Origin: Anaeramoeba flamelloides | Taxonomy: Eukaryota; Metamonada; Anaeramoebidae | Direction of reading: 5' to 3' | Assembly (NCBI GenBank): GCA_027625915.1 | Contig: JANTQA010000015.1 | Coordinates: forward strand, 6,291,001-6,355,000 | DNA length: 64,000 nucleotides | Shown: one piece after another, positions 11,385-24,153 of the stretch | Numbering within the stretch: position 1 is the stretch's first letter | Layout of the letters: every line of letters starts with the position of its first letter | Notes under the pieces: model-generated | Seen by the model: only the letters and a program-made list of their open reading frames with translations | Databases searched by the model: none | Told to the model about the DNA's origin: nothing | Translations under genes and position numbers: made by a program

Positions 11385-11758
11385 TATGAGTGTTATAAAT
11401 AATGAAGTTTTTTTTCAATTTTAGAGACAAATTAAGAGCCTATGTATTTATCCAAATTATGTTAATAGTTAATATAATATCTAATTGCCTTAATAAACTA
11501 ATAATAGTTTAAATCAACAAAAAGTTTTGGTGATAACAAATTTTTCTATTTAAAAAAAAATCATTTTTCAACAAAGTTTTAGTTTTCGCCAAACAATTTT
11601 ATATGCTAAATCACCATAATCTCAAAAAAAAAAAAAAAAAAAAAATAGGCAATATGTTTACTATTGCCAAATTTTGGATAAATACATGTAGCTCTTAATT
11701 TATCTCTAAAATTGAAAAAAAAACTTCATTTTTTAAAACATGCATATTAACACTTATG
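11385..11758. repeat. Foldback repeat, about 370 bp
   Basis: The arms are about 85 bp. AATGAAGTTTTTTTTCAATT, then TTTAGAGACAAATTAAGAG and TATTTATCCAAA on the left recur inverted near 11667-11745. The loop is AT-rich and holds an A run of about 23. Non-coding. Confidence 0.72.
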
Positions 11759-12604
11759 TGGATAATAATGTAATTATTTGAAATAAAGTTAATCAAGTTG
11801 AAATGTGTATCATTTAAGATTTGTTTATTATGATTATTTTGAAATTGGGGTGAATTTATTATCATTTTTTAAAGTTGTATAAAATATTCTTTATTATATA
11901 GGGATTTTTTTAATTATCTACTTTAAATATGTACACTTTCAGTAAACCTTTTTAAAGTATAAAAAACATATAAACCTTAATTTAACATCCCTGAACGATT
12001 ATTAATTATAAACGGAAATAATTTATTTGATTTTTTTAAAAAAATCAAAGAATATTTGTGAGTTAATGATTATTGTTTAATACTGTTTTCTAAAATAATC
12101 AAATAATTATTCATTTTATTAAAAAACAAATTAGGGTATATTTCCCAAACAATTTTTAAATTATTAATAAATTTTTTACAATTCATTTTTTGTCTATTGT
12201 TTATCAATTAGAGTACAAAATTAAATACTTTGTGTGTGTAGTTCTAATGGTGATGTTCTTTTAATATTTTTTTTTCTTTAATATAATTGAAATTAAATAA
12301 ATTATAATTTTAAAAAATAATAATAAAATTTTCAATTTATGGAATATTTTATCCATTAATCCAATAAAATATTAAAATTGATATTTTTTTCAAAAATTCC
12401 AAAAATCGGGTTATAATAGTATTGATTAATTTTAAAAAAATTATTAGTTTTGTGGTTAATAACTTTTTGAAATAACTTATTATTTTGATCTTTTTTTTTT
12501 CTTCATATAAGAAAATTAGTAGATCTTGTTGTTATTTATTAAATAAGTTTGTGTGTCATAATCACTATCTGTATAGTTTTATTTTATCTCATATTTAATT
12601 TATT

Positions 12605-12636
<32 letters not shown>

Positions 12637-13540
12637 TATCTAGACAATGGTTGTGTTTGTGAAAAATTAATTGAAGTGGAAAAGTTCTGTTAAAGTATAT
12701 ATATATATATATATATATATATTATGCTTTCCTAATGCCAATTAGAAACTAATCAATGGATAATGCTCAATATATCACTAAAAAAAATAATGATAAAAGA
12801 GGAAATTTTTAGAAAAAGGGCCAAATAGTGACACCCAATTTCCATTTTGAGTGGATATGAATGACATTTTTGAATATAACTGTGTTGGTTTTGGAGTGTC
12901 TCTCTTAGGCACTGTTTGAGATCTCAACAAATTTTTTGTTTTTTCATTTTTTATCTTTTCGTAAATGATTTCTTACTGTATCAATGATGTTACAAAACCC
13001 TTACTCTAGTAAATATCGAGTGTTACCAAATAATCACGAAATAAACTCCTTTTCAAAAACATTGGTCCATTAAAAACCAAAGTTTGAAAATAAATATTTT
13101 TTTAAATTGATAAAATCTATTAAAATAAAAAAAATTTTATTTTAATTTTCGGTTCTATAAACTGGTTATTTGTTTTTAATCTAAAAATAAAATAAAAAAA
13201 AGTAAAAAAAAAAATAATAAAAAAATAAAAAAAAAATGGAATATTTATAATAAATTTTAGTTTAGATTAAATCATATTAAATTGGTTGTGTGCTTAAGGA
13301 ATTTCTATCCACCGGTGGTGTGTTTATTTGTTTTGTGGATTCACATTCACTCCTCAGAGAAAATTTTCATTTTACAGAAATTGGATATAAAAAAAATCAC
13401 TAATTTCAAAGTAAAAGCTTTTAACAAAAAAAAAAGTCAAAGTTAATTAGATCTTTATATGAAAATTTAAAAAAAAATGAATTTATTGGATCTTCAAGTT
13501 ATAATTACAATTTTTTAACCATTTCAAACTTGCCAACGTA
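11759..13540. other. Intergenic with TA microsatellites, no gene seen
   Basis: (TA)n arrays lie at about 12602-12640 and 12697-12722. Otherwise this is AT-rich sequence without credible frames. Confidence 0.5.
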
Positions 13541-13760
13541 CTCTCAATTCCAAAATAAATGAAACAAATTTTTCATTCAGCTTTCCAAAAAAATCACATC
13601 CCAAGAATTAAAACAAAATCATAAAATCTCAATTCTAAAGTGGGTATTAAGAATTTAAGCTTATTTCAAAAAGTTAAAATTTGAAATTTTATAGGATTTT
13701 AAAACCTTTTCTTGGAAAGCTGAAAGAAAAATATTATTACTTTTATTTTGCAACAAATAG
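13541..13760. repeat. Palindromic MITE, family M2, copy A (220 bp)
   Basis: The left arm (CCAAAATAAATGAAAC then TTTTTCATTCAGCTTTCC) matches the inverse of the right arm at 13711-13760. TA lies at 13539-13540 and 13761-13762. Copy B, at 30635-30857, has the same arms and TA flanks. Confidence 0.8.
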
Positions 13761-13762
13761 TA

Positions 13763-16210
13763 ACTTTAAAAAAAATCTAACACAGCTTGGGAAATTATTT
13801 TGTGTTTTAATTTGAATGGAAATTATGAAATTGTAAAATCAAATTTTTGGGAAGGAACTTTCCAAAACAGGCCAAAATGTGAAAATTAATGGGATTATGC
13901 AATTTTCCCTTTTTTGTAAAAGAAATTCCCATTGGCTAAAATTCTTTTAGATTATGGAACTCTCCGTATGGTGTTTTTTTTTCGAATTCTATGCTGTTTT
14001 CTTCAAAAGGGGTTATGATAAAAGAAAATAATTGTGTTTAAATTAAAGAAATTATCCCCCTTTGGAATTATCAAAAAAGAAACAAGTAGATTTTTTTTTA
14101 AATATTTGATTTTTTGAAATTTTGATTATGAATAACTTTTTTGAAAAATTTGATTTTTTAGGCCTTGATTTTACTTTTATACTTTTTTTTTAAATTTGGA
14201 TTTTTTACTTACAAGATCCTAATGAAATTTTTTTTAGGTTTGAAATTAAGCCCAATAGAGATCCTAAGTGGATTTTTTTTACTTATTTGAAGTTTTCTCA
14301 ATCAAAAGAAGGACAATTTCACAATCCATTATTCTTTTTAGGATACCCCTTGAATATTATACAAATGCATAGTTAAGTGACTAGAACCCTTTGGGGAAAT
14401 TATCATATCTTGGATTTAAGGAATCCAAAAGATGATATTAATACTCTCTGTATTTAAACAATGGTTCTGCTTAAAATTGGAATTTATATCAGAAATGAGA
14501 ATTTTTGTACCGCTTCTTTTTCATTTTTTTTTTTGTTTACCAAATTAAACATTCAAGCAACTAGATTGAAGTAATTGTTTCTCAACTGTAATTGTGTTGT
14601 ACACTTTTATTTTCTATTTGTCTATTATGAGGTGAACTAACAGTTAGAAAGGAAAATAAAAGAATTGAAAAAAAGATCAACATCTGAAATTCTATCCCAT
14701 TTATTATTCAAACATTTTATAAGAATTGTTTGTTCAATTGTCTTGTCATCAAAAAGTCTTAAAAAATCTGTTTAAAAGAGTGAGTTGACTATTTTGAGTT
14801 TCTCTTTTTCAATTTTTTGTATAAATTAATTTACGAAAAAACATAAAGAGAAAACAAAGTGAAAATTTTTCTTTTCTCATGTTCTCTTAATATTCAATTT
14901 CTTTTATGCTGAAACAAGAAAAATCATGACACTTTTAGGAATGTTATTCTTTTTGATTTTGAATATTTTTTTTCCGATTTTGAGTTTTTTGAAGAAGAAT
15001 TATGAACAAGGAGGAAATTCCCTTTGGTTTTGAAACAATGGGTCATCATTTTTCCAGTTCTCATGGAAAATTAGATTTACCAAATTCCGATTAAAAAAAT
15101 ATTAGAAAATGACAAATTGTGTTTAAATTTGAACTTATAACATGAATCGTTAAAGAGTTTTAAGAATTCAAATCAAAATAAAAATTCATTTTTACTTCGG
15201 TTATTTATTTTTAATTAGGAGTCGAATTTTTTTTACACTTGTTGAGCTTTCATGAAAAAAAGATGTTGTTTGAATTTTTGGTCCAAACAATCATATAGTG
15301 TGTAAATAGTGGATGAAATGTTTTTAATTTTTTTCTCATTCACTCAATTAAATAAGTAAGATTGGAAATTATTTATTGCAATTTTTCTTATCTTTACATA
15401 CAACAGATAATCAACAAAATATGAATTAAAAACATTATAAAGTCTGTTGGTATTCTGGTTTTATTAGTTAAAAATGATGAAAAATTGTAAAATAAAAAAA
15501 AAGTAATCATTTGATGTAGGCAAATTTCATAAAAATTAAAAACCCATCTAAGCAACCTAGTGATGAACTCTCGTTTGTTTCTTTGATCTATCTTAAACAA
15601 AAATTTATATTAAAAAAATCTCAAAAGCTTTTAATAAAAGTAAAAATTTGAAAATCTTTATGACACTATTGACTTTAATTGACCGAAAAAGTGTGAATAA
15701 CATCTATGGGTATTCCGTTTGTGACTTGTTTTTTGAAAACACTACAAATAGAAACTATTATCTTGGAATTTTTATTTTTTTGTATATGGAAGCATTTCAG
15801 TAAAATCAAAAAAAAGGTGACTATAAATAGAGCCACTGGGGATGACACAGTGTTTCTAAAAAGTTATTAAATAATTTTTGCATGAAATAGTTTAGAGGCT
15901 GTTTTTATAAAATTATTTTTTTATTTTACCATTGACGAATCTATCAGTGAGGACAAATGTTGCTTCAAGTGAAATAATGTCGAATATTGAACAATAAATA
16001 ACATGTTTAACGAAATAAAATTCAAGGAAGAATCATTTTTTTTTAAAATAACTTTACGTAAAACTGAATTTTTTATTTTGGCTTTGAACAAATAAACAAA
16101 TAAGAATTTCCGATGTAATTAATTCAATTTTCCAAACTTTGAGTTTTAAAATTAAGCAATAAAATTTCAATTATTTCTTTTCAACAAACTCACAATTATT
16201 CAACTTTATA
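13763..16210. other. Intergenic upstream of the MYB gene
   Basis: No gene was recognised. The 5' exon(s) and promoter of the MYB gene should lie in the last few hundred bases. An ATG near 16003 opens a short frame ending at a GT (about 16057), but its phase does not fit the next exon, so I do not annotate it. Confidence 0.4.
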
Positions 16211-16211
16211 G

Positions 16212-17367
16212 GTATAAAAAAAATACTATTGCACCCTCTCCAAAAATTCTCAAATTATTTGGAGAACTAAAAGAAAAGCAACAGACAAATTTGGGTCTTT
16301 GGAATGATGAACAGGTTTGTATTTTCAAAATTTTTTGATTTGTAAAGTTGATCTGAATTATTAATTTCATTTTTTGTGTTTTTTTTTTTTATTAAAATGA
16401 TCTTTTTGATTTCTTCCGCTTAGGACAAAAAATTAAAAAGACTCTTCAAAACTTACAAAGAAAAAAACTGGGAAAGAATTGCTAGTCAGTTCGAAGATTT
16501 TACTTCACAAGATTGCTTAATTAGGCACCGTAAAATTACAAATACAAAAATGAAAAAGGGATCATGGAACAATGTCGAGGATCAATTACTGATCAACGCT
16601 GTGCACAAACTTGGCCTAACGCCATGGTACCAAATTTCCGAATTGGTTCCTGGCAGAAATGCCAAACAGTGCCGCGAAAGATGGAAAAACCAATTGGATC
16701 CAACGATCAACCGCGAGGCCTTTACCGAGCACGAAAAGCAATTATTAAAAAAAAAAGTTGCCGAGATCGGGACGAGATGGTGCATCATTTCAAAATTTTT
16801 TAAGGGAAGACCAGAAAATATGTTAAAGAATTATTGGTATTCCATTGTTTTGCAAGTTACGAACAAAAACAGGAGAAAAAGAAAAACAACTAACCAGAAA
16901 AAAAAAGAGGATTCCAAAAAAAGCACTGAGAATAAAAAACCAAGTAAACAAAAAAAAACACAAGCGCAAACACAGACAAATACGCAACCAAAAACAAACA
17001 CAAAAACACAAACAAATCCTAAACAAAAAACAAATAACCAAACAAACAAGGCACCAAACAATTTCAGAAAACGAACGTACTCCAATATAATCAATCTTGA
17101 TAGCGAAGAACAAGTTTCTCAAAAATTATCAAAAAATAATAACCAACTCAAAAATTCTTTCAAACCATCAACACATCTCCAAAAATCAAATGCTTCGAAT
17201 AATAATGATCTCGATTATAACAACACATTTAATGAGTTAATTAATTTTGACTTTCAAATGATTTCAGAATCTGAACTTTTTAGATCAAACCCCCCAAAAA
17301 GTATTAGTCTTTTAGAAAATGAAAAAAGTGAAGAAGAACAAAACACAAAACCAACCCAAGAAACAGC

Positions 17368-17399
<32 letters not shown>

Positions 17400-17533
17400 T
17401 CAAAACGAAAAATGAAATCCTTTTCGAAAACTATTCAGATTTTAATATGTCAAACGGCTTTGTAGATATGCGATTAGAAAATTTTAATAATGATTCTTTA
17501 TCCGAATACCCTTTGTACACCCAACAGCAGCAA

Positions 17534-17564
<31 letters not shown>

Positions 17565-17764
17565 AACAGGAACAAAATAACAATGATTTACCAATTCTTG
17601 ATCCAATTTCAATTTGTGACCAAACCCAAATAGATTTAAATAATTTGGCGTACAGTAACGATTTGTGGTCAGATATTGAAATATATGGGTCGGTTTCCGA
17701 TTTTGGCTTATGGGATTACAGTCAAAGAGGCGCAATTTTAAGTCATACCTTGCAATTTTTTTAA
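16212..17764 (+). CDS. Three-repeat (R1R2R3) MYB transcription factor, 5' exon(s) missing
   Basis: The visible exons are 16212-16314 and 16424-17764, joined across a 109-bp intron (GTTTGT..TTAG, 16315-16423). The junction falls inside MYB repeat R1 (LGLWNDEQ|DKKLKRLF). R2 starts GSWNNVEDQLL and keeps its Trp residues plus the recognition-helix signature AKQCRERWKNQL. R3 starts EAFTEHEKQLL, with Phe for the first Trp, and ends MLKNYWYSIV. The third Trp of R1 is replaced (RHRK). After the DNA-binding region come Lys/Thr/Gln-rich tracts, an acidic ENENEN run and a polyGln run of about 14 before an acidic C-terminus, resembling a trans-activation region. Family role: sequence-specific DNA binding, often of cell-cycle genes. 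An AG at 16210-16211 looks like an upstream acceptor, because no ATG is found in frame before a stop at 16153. Confidence 0.88.
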
Positions 17765-20700
17765 TTCCTTTTTTGAACCATTCAATTAATTTTAAAATTT
17801 TATTTTTGAATTTAATTAATTTGAGATATTTTTTTTTCGATTGATATTATTATTATGAATTGCCATTTTTTTTTATTTTTTTTATTTGTTTATAATGTTT
17901 ATTCTGTTTTAATTTTTCTTATTAAAAAATTTTTTACAAAAATAAAATTTATTTAATTATTTCAATAAAAATCATTTTAAGTTAATTTTTTTTTTTTTTT
18001 ATTAAATTTTTTTACTTATTGGGTTTTATGAGAAAAACAATCAGGGTGTTAAATTGGAACTATCAGGAGATGAGACTTTAGGTATTTTTTACTAATTTTG
18101 ATTTATTAAAAAGTTGGAATATTTTTCTAAATTTTGAAATTTGTGTTGATGCATTACCAAAAATTATAGTCTGATAAAATTTATTCACATGTACTAAGTC
18201 AAAACAGCTATATTCATCTTATTAATATCTATTTACAATTATTATCATGGGGGGGGGGGGGTTTATCTTGATATAATATATATATATATATAAGTTTCAT
18301 CAACTAAAAATACCACTTTTTTAACCCACCAGTGAAAAAATATCAGAAATAGAAATTGATTTTCTATTTCCAAATTTGGATCAGATTTAAAACAGTAAAG
18401 CGGTTATGAAAGTTTATCATAAACTGTAAAATTTATAATAGAAAAAATAAAATTCTGATCAATATTTTTTGCTTTTGGAAATAGACAAACAAATTCATAA
18501 AATAACTTATTTGAATGAAGATCTTGAATTTAGAAAAATGGATAAATATCACCTTTAAAACATTGAAAATCAAGTAATTTGAATATTATTTTATATTTTT
18601 TATTATTTCTTTTCTTTTGAAATTTCATTTTTTTCTTTATGTATTATAATATAACAAAAAAAAAACCTTTTTATGGTGCTAGAGAAATTGGAATTTTTAT
18701 CTTATGATATGATAGAAATCGAATTTTCTATTTTATAAAACACATTTTTTATATTGGTAACCAATTTATATCTCTTATATTTACACTATACTATCGAAAT
18801 AGATGCTGTACCCCATAATAGCACCCCCTTTATCTAAGATAGCTAAAATTCATTGTATACTAGAAATGTATTGTATTTCCATCTTAATTCAAAAATGGGC
18901 TATTTTTTAGTACAATAATTGGATATAGTCTTGTTTCACAAATTTTAAGAGAAATGATTTATTACGATTCAAAACAATAATAAAAAGAATAAAACATAAA
19001 TAAAAAATATTGATATTATCTTGATTTGATTTTTGAGTATTAGTATATTTTTATTCAAGAAAATTATAAAAAAAAAAACAAAAAAGTTTTTAAAAATTAA
19101 CTCGAAATTTTTATCCATATATAATTCAACTTTTTGGAAGAAAAATCTAAGTACAGCTATTCTAGAAGAAATACCAAATTATATTTATTTACCAATTGAA
19201 ATATGAACACTTGTTTCCAAATCACAATGTAGAAAATAATAATAACCAGCAAGGCAAATTCATTAATAACATACCAACCATTTTCAAGTGAGTACTTTAA
19301 AAAAAAAAAAGAATTAGAAAGTTTTTGAAAATTTCTTGACAATTATTGATAGATAATTATATAAAAGGACCAACTAATCTTATATTAGATTTTTCTATTT
19401 AATAAAACTCCAATTTAATTTAAGATGAAGTATTTGTGAAAAAATCCAGATTGTGCTTAAATAGGCTAGGAATTCGAAAAAATTAAAAAAAAGAAAATGA
19501 AAAGACAACAAATTAATTGTGATATTTTACAAAAACCATTATTATTTTCTATTTGAATACAAAAATAGTGTTTTGGTTCTTTTCACTGTTTTAAACATGT
19601 ATAAAAATTTCAATTTATCTAAAATTTGAGTTATTATTCTCTTTTTCTTTGTACCTCTTCATTATTGTTAACATTGGATCTTTTCGGTTATTTTTTTTTA
19701 CTATTTAAACAAGAAAGGACCAAGTTTTATGATAAATCTATTTATCACAATTAAAATTATTTTCAAATTAATTAATGATAAATTATTCAATATATTCGAA
19801 TTGCATTATTAGTATATCTAAAATTTTGAATTTTAGTTTATATCTACCACTTTGGTAAAAATATATCAAAATTTAATAAAAGAAATTAAGATTAATTTTA
19901 AAAATATTTTTTACTCAATTATTAGATAATAACTAATTATATGCAGTAATCTTAAAAAGATATGTTGTCTATTTTTATTTTATTTTATTTTTTTTTTTTT
20001 TGATAAATAATGATTTTTAAAAGAAAAAGATTATTGGCAGTTCCGCCATGATATGATAAAACAATATTTATCGAAATAATGGCATTTTACCATTTTGAAA
20101 AAATTTTTGATAATAAGAATATTACCAAAAAAAAGAATTTTTAAGAGTATAATATGATATTGAAATTATGAAATCAAACTATTATTTACCATTCTATAGG
20201 TGTAATAAAAAATAATAAATGAAGGGAAAATCTAAGATTTTTCAAATATTTTCAACATTTATTTTTTGATTTATTAGAGGTTTTGATGATAACATGTTTA
20301 ATTCAAGATAATTTTGCAAAAATCGCTACAATTTCTATAAAATTGCGATATATCAGAAAATCGTGATATTCAATATTATCGCGATAATATAACAAATCAC
20401 GATATTCTATAAAATCTTAATAATTATTTTAAAATCGTGTTAAATTACAAAATATCGTGATTGTTTTTGAATCGCGAAATAATGATTGATAGATTGTTGG
20501 GCTAATTGAGAATAATTTTTACATAGAAATTTTATTAGATCAAAAAATAGATTATAAGAAAAAAGTTATTCTTTGAAAAAACAACAAAAAAGATACTTGA
20601 CTCAAACAAGGATCAGATCAAAGAGTTTTATTGTGTTTTGATTTGTTCTATCATTTTACATCAACAACCATCATAACTAAAGATAAATAATTATTATCTC

Positions 20701-21618
20701 AGTTAATTGTGGTGTTTGGAAATTGCCTTGAATAATTAGTTTCTAAAACAACCAATCATTTATCTGTTCTTTGTGGGATGTTTTCTTCGGTTAAAACATT
20801 TTCATATTCTCAGAAAGCTAAAAGGAGTTGAATAACTTTTCATCAGCTTTCGCAACATCCTTGCTAGATGATCACCAACTATTAAAGTTTTTTATCCAAT
20901 TGTTCTCTTCTTCCATATTCTTTGAATATCTTGGTATTGGACGGTAAACATAGTTAGGGTTTAGAAGTTTTTTGTTTGATCCATCACCAATAGTAAGGAA
21001 AATTACTCTTTATTCTTTCTGGTTATTTGACTTTGTGTAGATAATAATCCCATTTAATAAAAAACTATCTATTTGAGATTCAAGTATATAGAAAAAATCC
21101 AATAAATTTCTGAAAAGTTATATTTCCTTTTCTATTGTACAAATTTTTTTAACTTGGTTTTGAGTAAAACATTCTATTGGTTTAACTGTTAAGAAACTTT
21201 TCAAACTTTATTGATCTATCAAAATATTCATTCTCGAGAGTTGTTTGAAAAGCTGAGTTAGGAGAAATACAAAAAGGGAAACTGAACAATAAATTTTATA
21301 AAATTTTTTTGTATTTATCAGAATTGTTGAAATGAGTAATTATTCCCTTTATCATAAAATTTGTTTGAGATTTTATATTTTGTCAAAAAAAAAAATGAAA
21401 AGAAAAAAATTTTTTTTCTATAACTAATAATCACCATAACTTTAATAAAACTTACCTCCCCCAAGCCTTCCAGATATATGAAGACATTTCACAGCCATTT
21501 CAAACACTTTCCAACACTTTTAAAGTGGAAAAGGGTTGTTAAAGTCATTTTTTTGTAAAATTCATCAGATTTTTTTCAAATTCTTATTTCAAAATAATTT
21601 ACTTTATAGCGGCTTTTA
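17765..21618. other. Intergenic, AT-rich, no gene seen
   Basis: It contains a run of 13 G at 18249-18261 followed by a (TA)n array (about 18273-18291), and a cluster of ATCGCGAT-like words at 20320-20480. No frame has domain likeness. Confidence 0.5.
20320..20480. repeat. Cluster of ATCGYGAT palindromic words
   Basis: Short near-palindromes such as TTGCGATATATC, AATCGTGATATTC, TTATCGCGATAAT, ATCACGATATTC and AATATCGTGATTG recur on both strands within 160 bp. CG is otherwise scarce here. It may be a degraded satellite or a protein-binding cluster; the function is unknown. Confidence 0.4.
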
Positions 21619-21620
21619 TA

Positions 21621-22069
21621 CAGTCTTTCCAAGTCTAGCATAATATTTTAAATAAAACACAATTGAGTTTTCTATTTTTATTTTCTATTTTCAAAAAAAT
21701 TCGAAATAAGAGTTATTATTCGAAAAAAATCTTCAATAAATGAACTATTATTCAAAAATTTGAAACATCAAAAAAAAATTTTTTTTGAAGATTCTTGAAG
21801 CACTTTAAATTATTGTTCAAAAAAGGTAAATTTTAAAAGATCAGTAAATATTGATATTTTTTTTGAACTTGTTTTGGACCCATAATTATTAAGTTTCATG
21901 GGATCTTGAATTTTTTTTTTCTATTTTCCGAAATTTGAATAATAGCCCATTTATTGAAGATTTTTTTCGAATAATAACTCTTATTTCGGATTTTTTTCAA
22001 AATAAAAAAGAAGAATAGAAAAATCAATTGTGTTTTATTTTAAATTTTATGGTAGCCTTGGAAGTGCTG
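21621..22069. repeat. Palindromic MITE, 449 bp, TA-flanked
   Basis: The left end CAGTCTTTCCAAGTCTAGCA and the inverse of the right end, CAGCACTTCCAAGGCTACCA, lead into arms of about 150 bp that share TAAAATAAAACACAATTGA-like and GAAATAAGAGTTATTATTCG blocks. TA lies on both sides (21619-21620, 22070-22071). Non-coding. Confidence 0.85.
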
Positions 22070-22760
22070 TATTTTCTCACAATGTTATGATTTTTTGCAA
22101 TTTTAAGATTTCCGTTATAAAGTAGGACTGGTTTTGGTCTATTAAAATTTTCTGAAATTAATTGTTAATATTGTGATAATACTGGTTATCATCAAAACGC
22201 CTAATTTCATTTACCAGTTTTGTATATGAATATTAATAATAAATAATAATAACCAAATAGAATTTTTTTTTTCAAAATCCTTTCTTTCCAAAATACACAA
22301 TAAAGAATGTTACTACTACCATTTTCATTAATTTACTCGTTTGTTAATAAAATTGATAATTTACATTTCTGAGTTTTATATTTGAAAACATGTGAAATTA
22401 TGGAATTTAAAATAAAACAACTCAATAAATTGTTGAGATGAAGTGTTGCTTATATATTACAAAATTTAAAACAACTCTGGATTTCAAAAAAATGTACTAG
22501 AATCTCAACAAGATTTCTTTTTTGGTTTTTTAAAAAAACTGGTACCTTAAAAATAATAATTTGGGGATTCTGCATAATGTAATCAAAAATTCTGATTTAT
22601 TATTTATATAATATTTTTGGGTTAATTTCAAGCGAAGAGAAACCTATTCTCACTGATAAAGTATCACTGAATTATTTACTATGGGTGTTATGATGATATT
22701 ACCCCCATAAAATCCATATCAATAAAACTTCATTATATAACAGCCTAAAAAAAGACTATA

Positions 22761-22860
22761 CATATGCAAAAAGTGAAGTCTTAATATTTGAAGTTTTTGG
22801 AAAAATGAAAAATTTAATAAAAAAACTTAAAATATTAAGACATCACTTTTTGCACATGTG
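22761..22860. repeat. Short hairpin element, 100 bp
   Basis: CATATGCAAAAAGTGAAGTC and TTAATATTTGAAGTTTTT are mirrored at 22822-22860 (AAACTTAAAATATTAAGACA then TCACTTTTTGCACATG). One near-perfect stem of about 40 bp; non-coding. Confidence 0.7.
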
Positions 22861-23180
22861 TTTAAGATCATTTATCTGATTGAGAAATTTCTTAAAAAAA
22901 TTCACAAAATATAAAAAGGATTAAATTTTCAAAACAAATTTTTTTTTTTTATTTTAAGAATAAATAACATAAAATAAAATAAAAAAGTTAAAAACAAAAT
23001 TAATAACAGAATTAATAACAAATATAAAACAAAATAAAATGAAGAAATTAATAACAATTCATAAAAAAAGATAAAAACAGTTTGAACAATACTAAACAAC
23101 ATATTACAAAACCAATTTCCAAGATATAAATAATTATATTTAAATAATCAAAATTAATACTACTTAAATATAATAATGTT

Positions 23181-23303
23181 GTTGCTTTCAAAAAGTGAGC
23201 ATAAAACGTTTTCAAAGGTTGCCGTATTATTTTTCTTTGACATCTTTTAACTGTTTTTCGGAATACTTTGAAAACTTTCTGTGCTTCACTTTTTGAAAAC
23301 GTA
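23181..23303. repeat. Small inverted-repeat element, about 123 bp
   Basis: GCTTTCAAAAAGTGAGCA and ACGTTTTCAAAG are mirrored by CTTTGAAAACTTTCTGTGCT and TCACTTTTTGAAAACGTACC at the other end. It lies about 40 bp past the stop of the PAS gene (which reads leftwards), so it may be in that gene's 3' UTR. Confidence 0.6.
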
Positions 23304-23344
23304 CCAATAGCTTATATTTTTACTAGCATTGAAAATACCTTCGA

Positions 23345-24153
23345 TTAAAAAAAAGATACTCTACTTGTACGGATATTTTTGTTGGGGCTATCTTGCAAAC
23401 TACAAAATAGATTGTATTTTGCTTTTTTAGTGTTTTCTGCACACTCAAAAATCTTTTTAGATCGATATTCTGTTGAAGAGCTGATTGTGTCAGTGAGTGG
23501 CACTTTTTCATTAAGGCATTTGCTTGTTTGCCTTTCGATTTCCAAAAAACGCTTGCAACATGTTGATCGTTCTTCTCCATTCAAAGGATTTTGGGTGTTC
23601 TTACCAACTAGTTGAATGGCGATTTCATTTGCATACCTCATTGGTATTGCTTCAAATTTGATCCATTTCTCCTCCATGTTTTTGAATGGCACGCACCACA
23701 AAAACTCTTCTTTCTTTGAAGATCTAATAAGGTTTTTTTTTTTTTTTTTTTTATATTTGAAAGAGATTTATTTTGGGGTTAGTTCTACAAAAATAACAAT
23801 CAGGCAAAAAAAAAAAAAAAAAAAAAAAAAGATTATTACATTAATCTTTGAATTATCTTAATTAAGGCGAATTTTGAAGAAATACCGAGATGTGGTTGGT
23901 AGGAATTTTTCAAGTTTGGATATTTTTTGAATAAAAATTTGTAGCCTTTCTTTTTTGTTAATTTCTTTTTGTTTGTTTCATCAAAGCCGAAAAATTTTAA
24001 AGCCTTGTCGTTGATGGACAAAATTCTCCCTGTTGAGCCAACCACCGCAACAAATTCGTCCATAGAGTTAATTATTTTTTGATACAAACCAAGATCTTTT
24101 TTGGCAAGAGTATCAAATTTCTCTTGTGTTTCAATTGAGGACGATTGTCCCAT
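23345..24153 (-). CDS. Small PAS-domain protein with N-myristoylation-type start
   Basis: Two exons: 24153-23840 and 23723-23345. They are joined over a 116-bp intron (GTAATA..TTAG) whose phase restores a continuous frame, IIQRL-I-SSKKEEFLW. The spliced product is 230 residues. It begins MGQSSS, which fits the MGxxxS N-myristoylation pattern, so membrane attachment is likely (inferred). A PAS domain follows: helix YQKIINSMDEFVAVVGSTGRILSINDKAL (about 24-52) with the typical GFDE turn, and after the junction FLWCVPFKNMEEKWIKFEAIPM, the usual last PAS strands. The C-terminal 80 residues are polar without a known domain. There is no kinase, cyclase or bHLH output domain, so it may act as a small sensor or adaptor. 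The intron is rich in A/T homopolymers. Confidence 0.82.

Noticed and set aside
15394-15600. Short minus-strand frame with a hydrophobic segment
   Set aside because: No domain, no repeat, composition as expected from AT-rich noise.
16003-16057. Candidate first exon of the MYB gene (ATG..GT)
   Set aside because: The splice phase does not match the acceptor at 16210-16211.
16564-17122. Several frames on both strands overlapping the MYB gene
   Set aside because: Out-of-frame shadows; only the frame with R2 and R3 shows a domain.
23379-23861. Plus-strand frames over the PAS gene
   Set aside because: Antisense shadows of exon 2 and of the homopolymer-rich intron.
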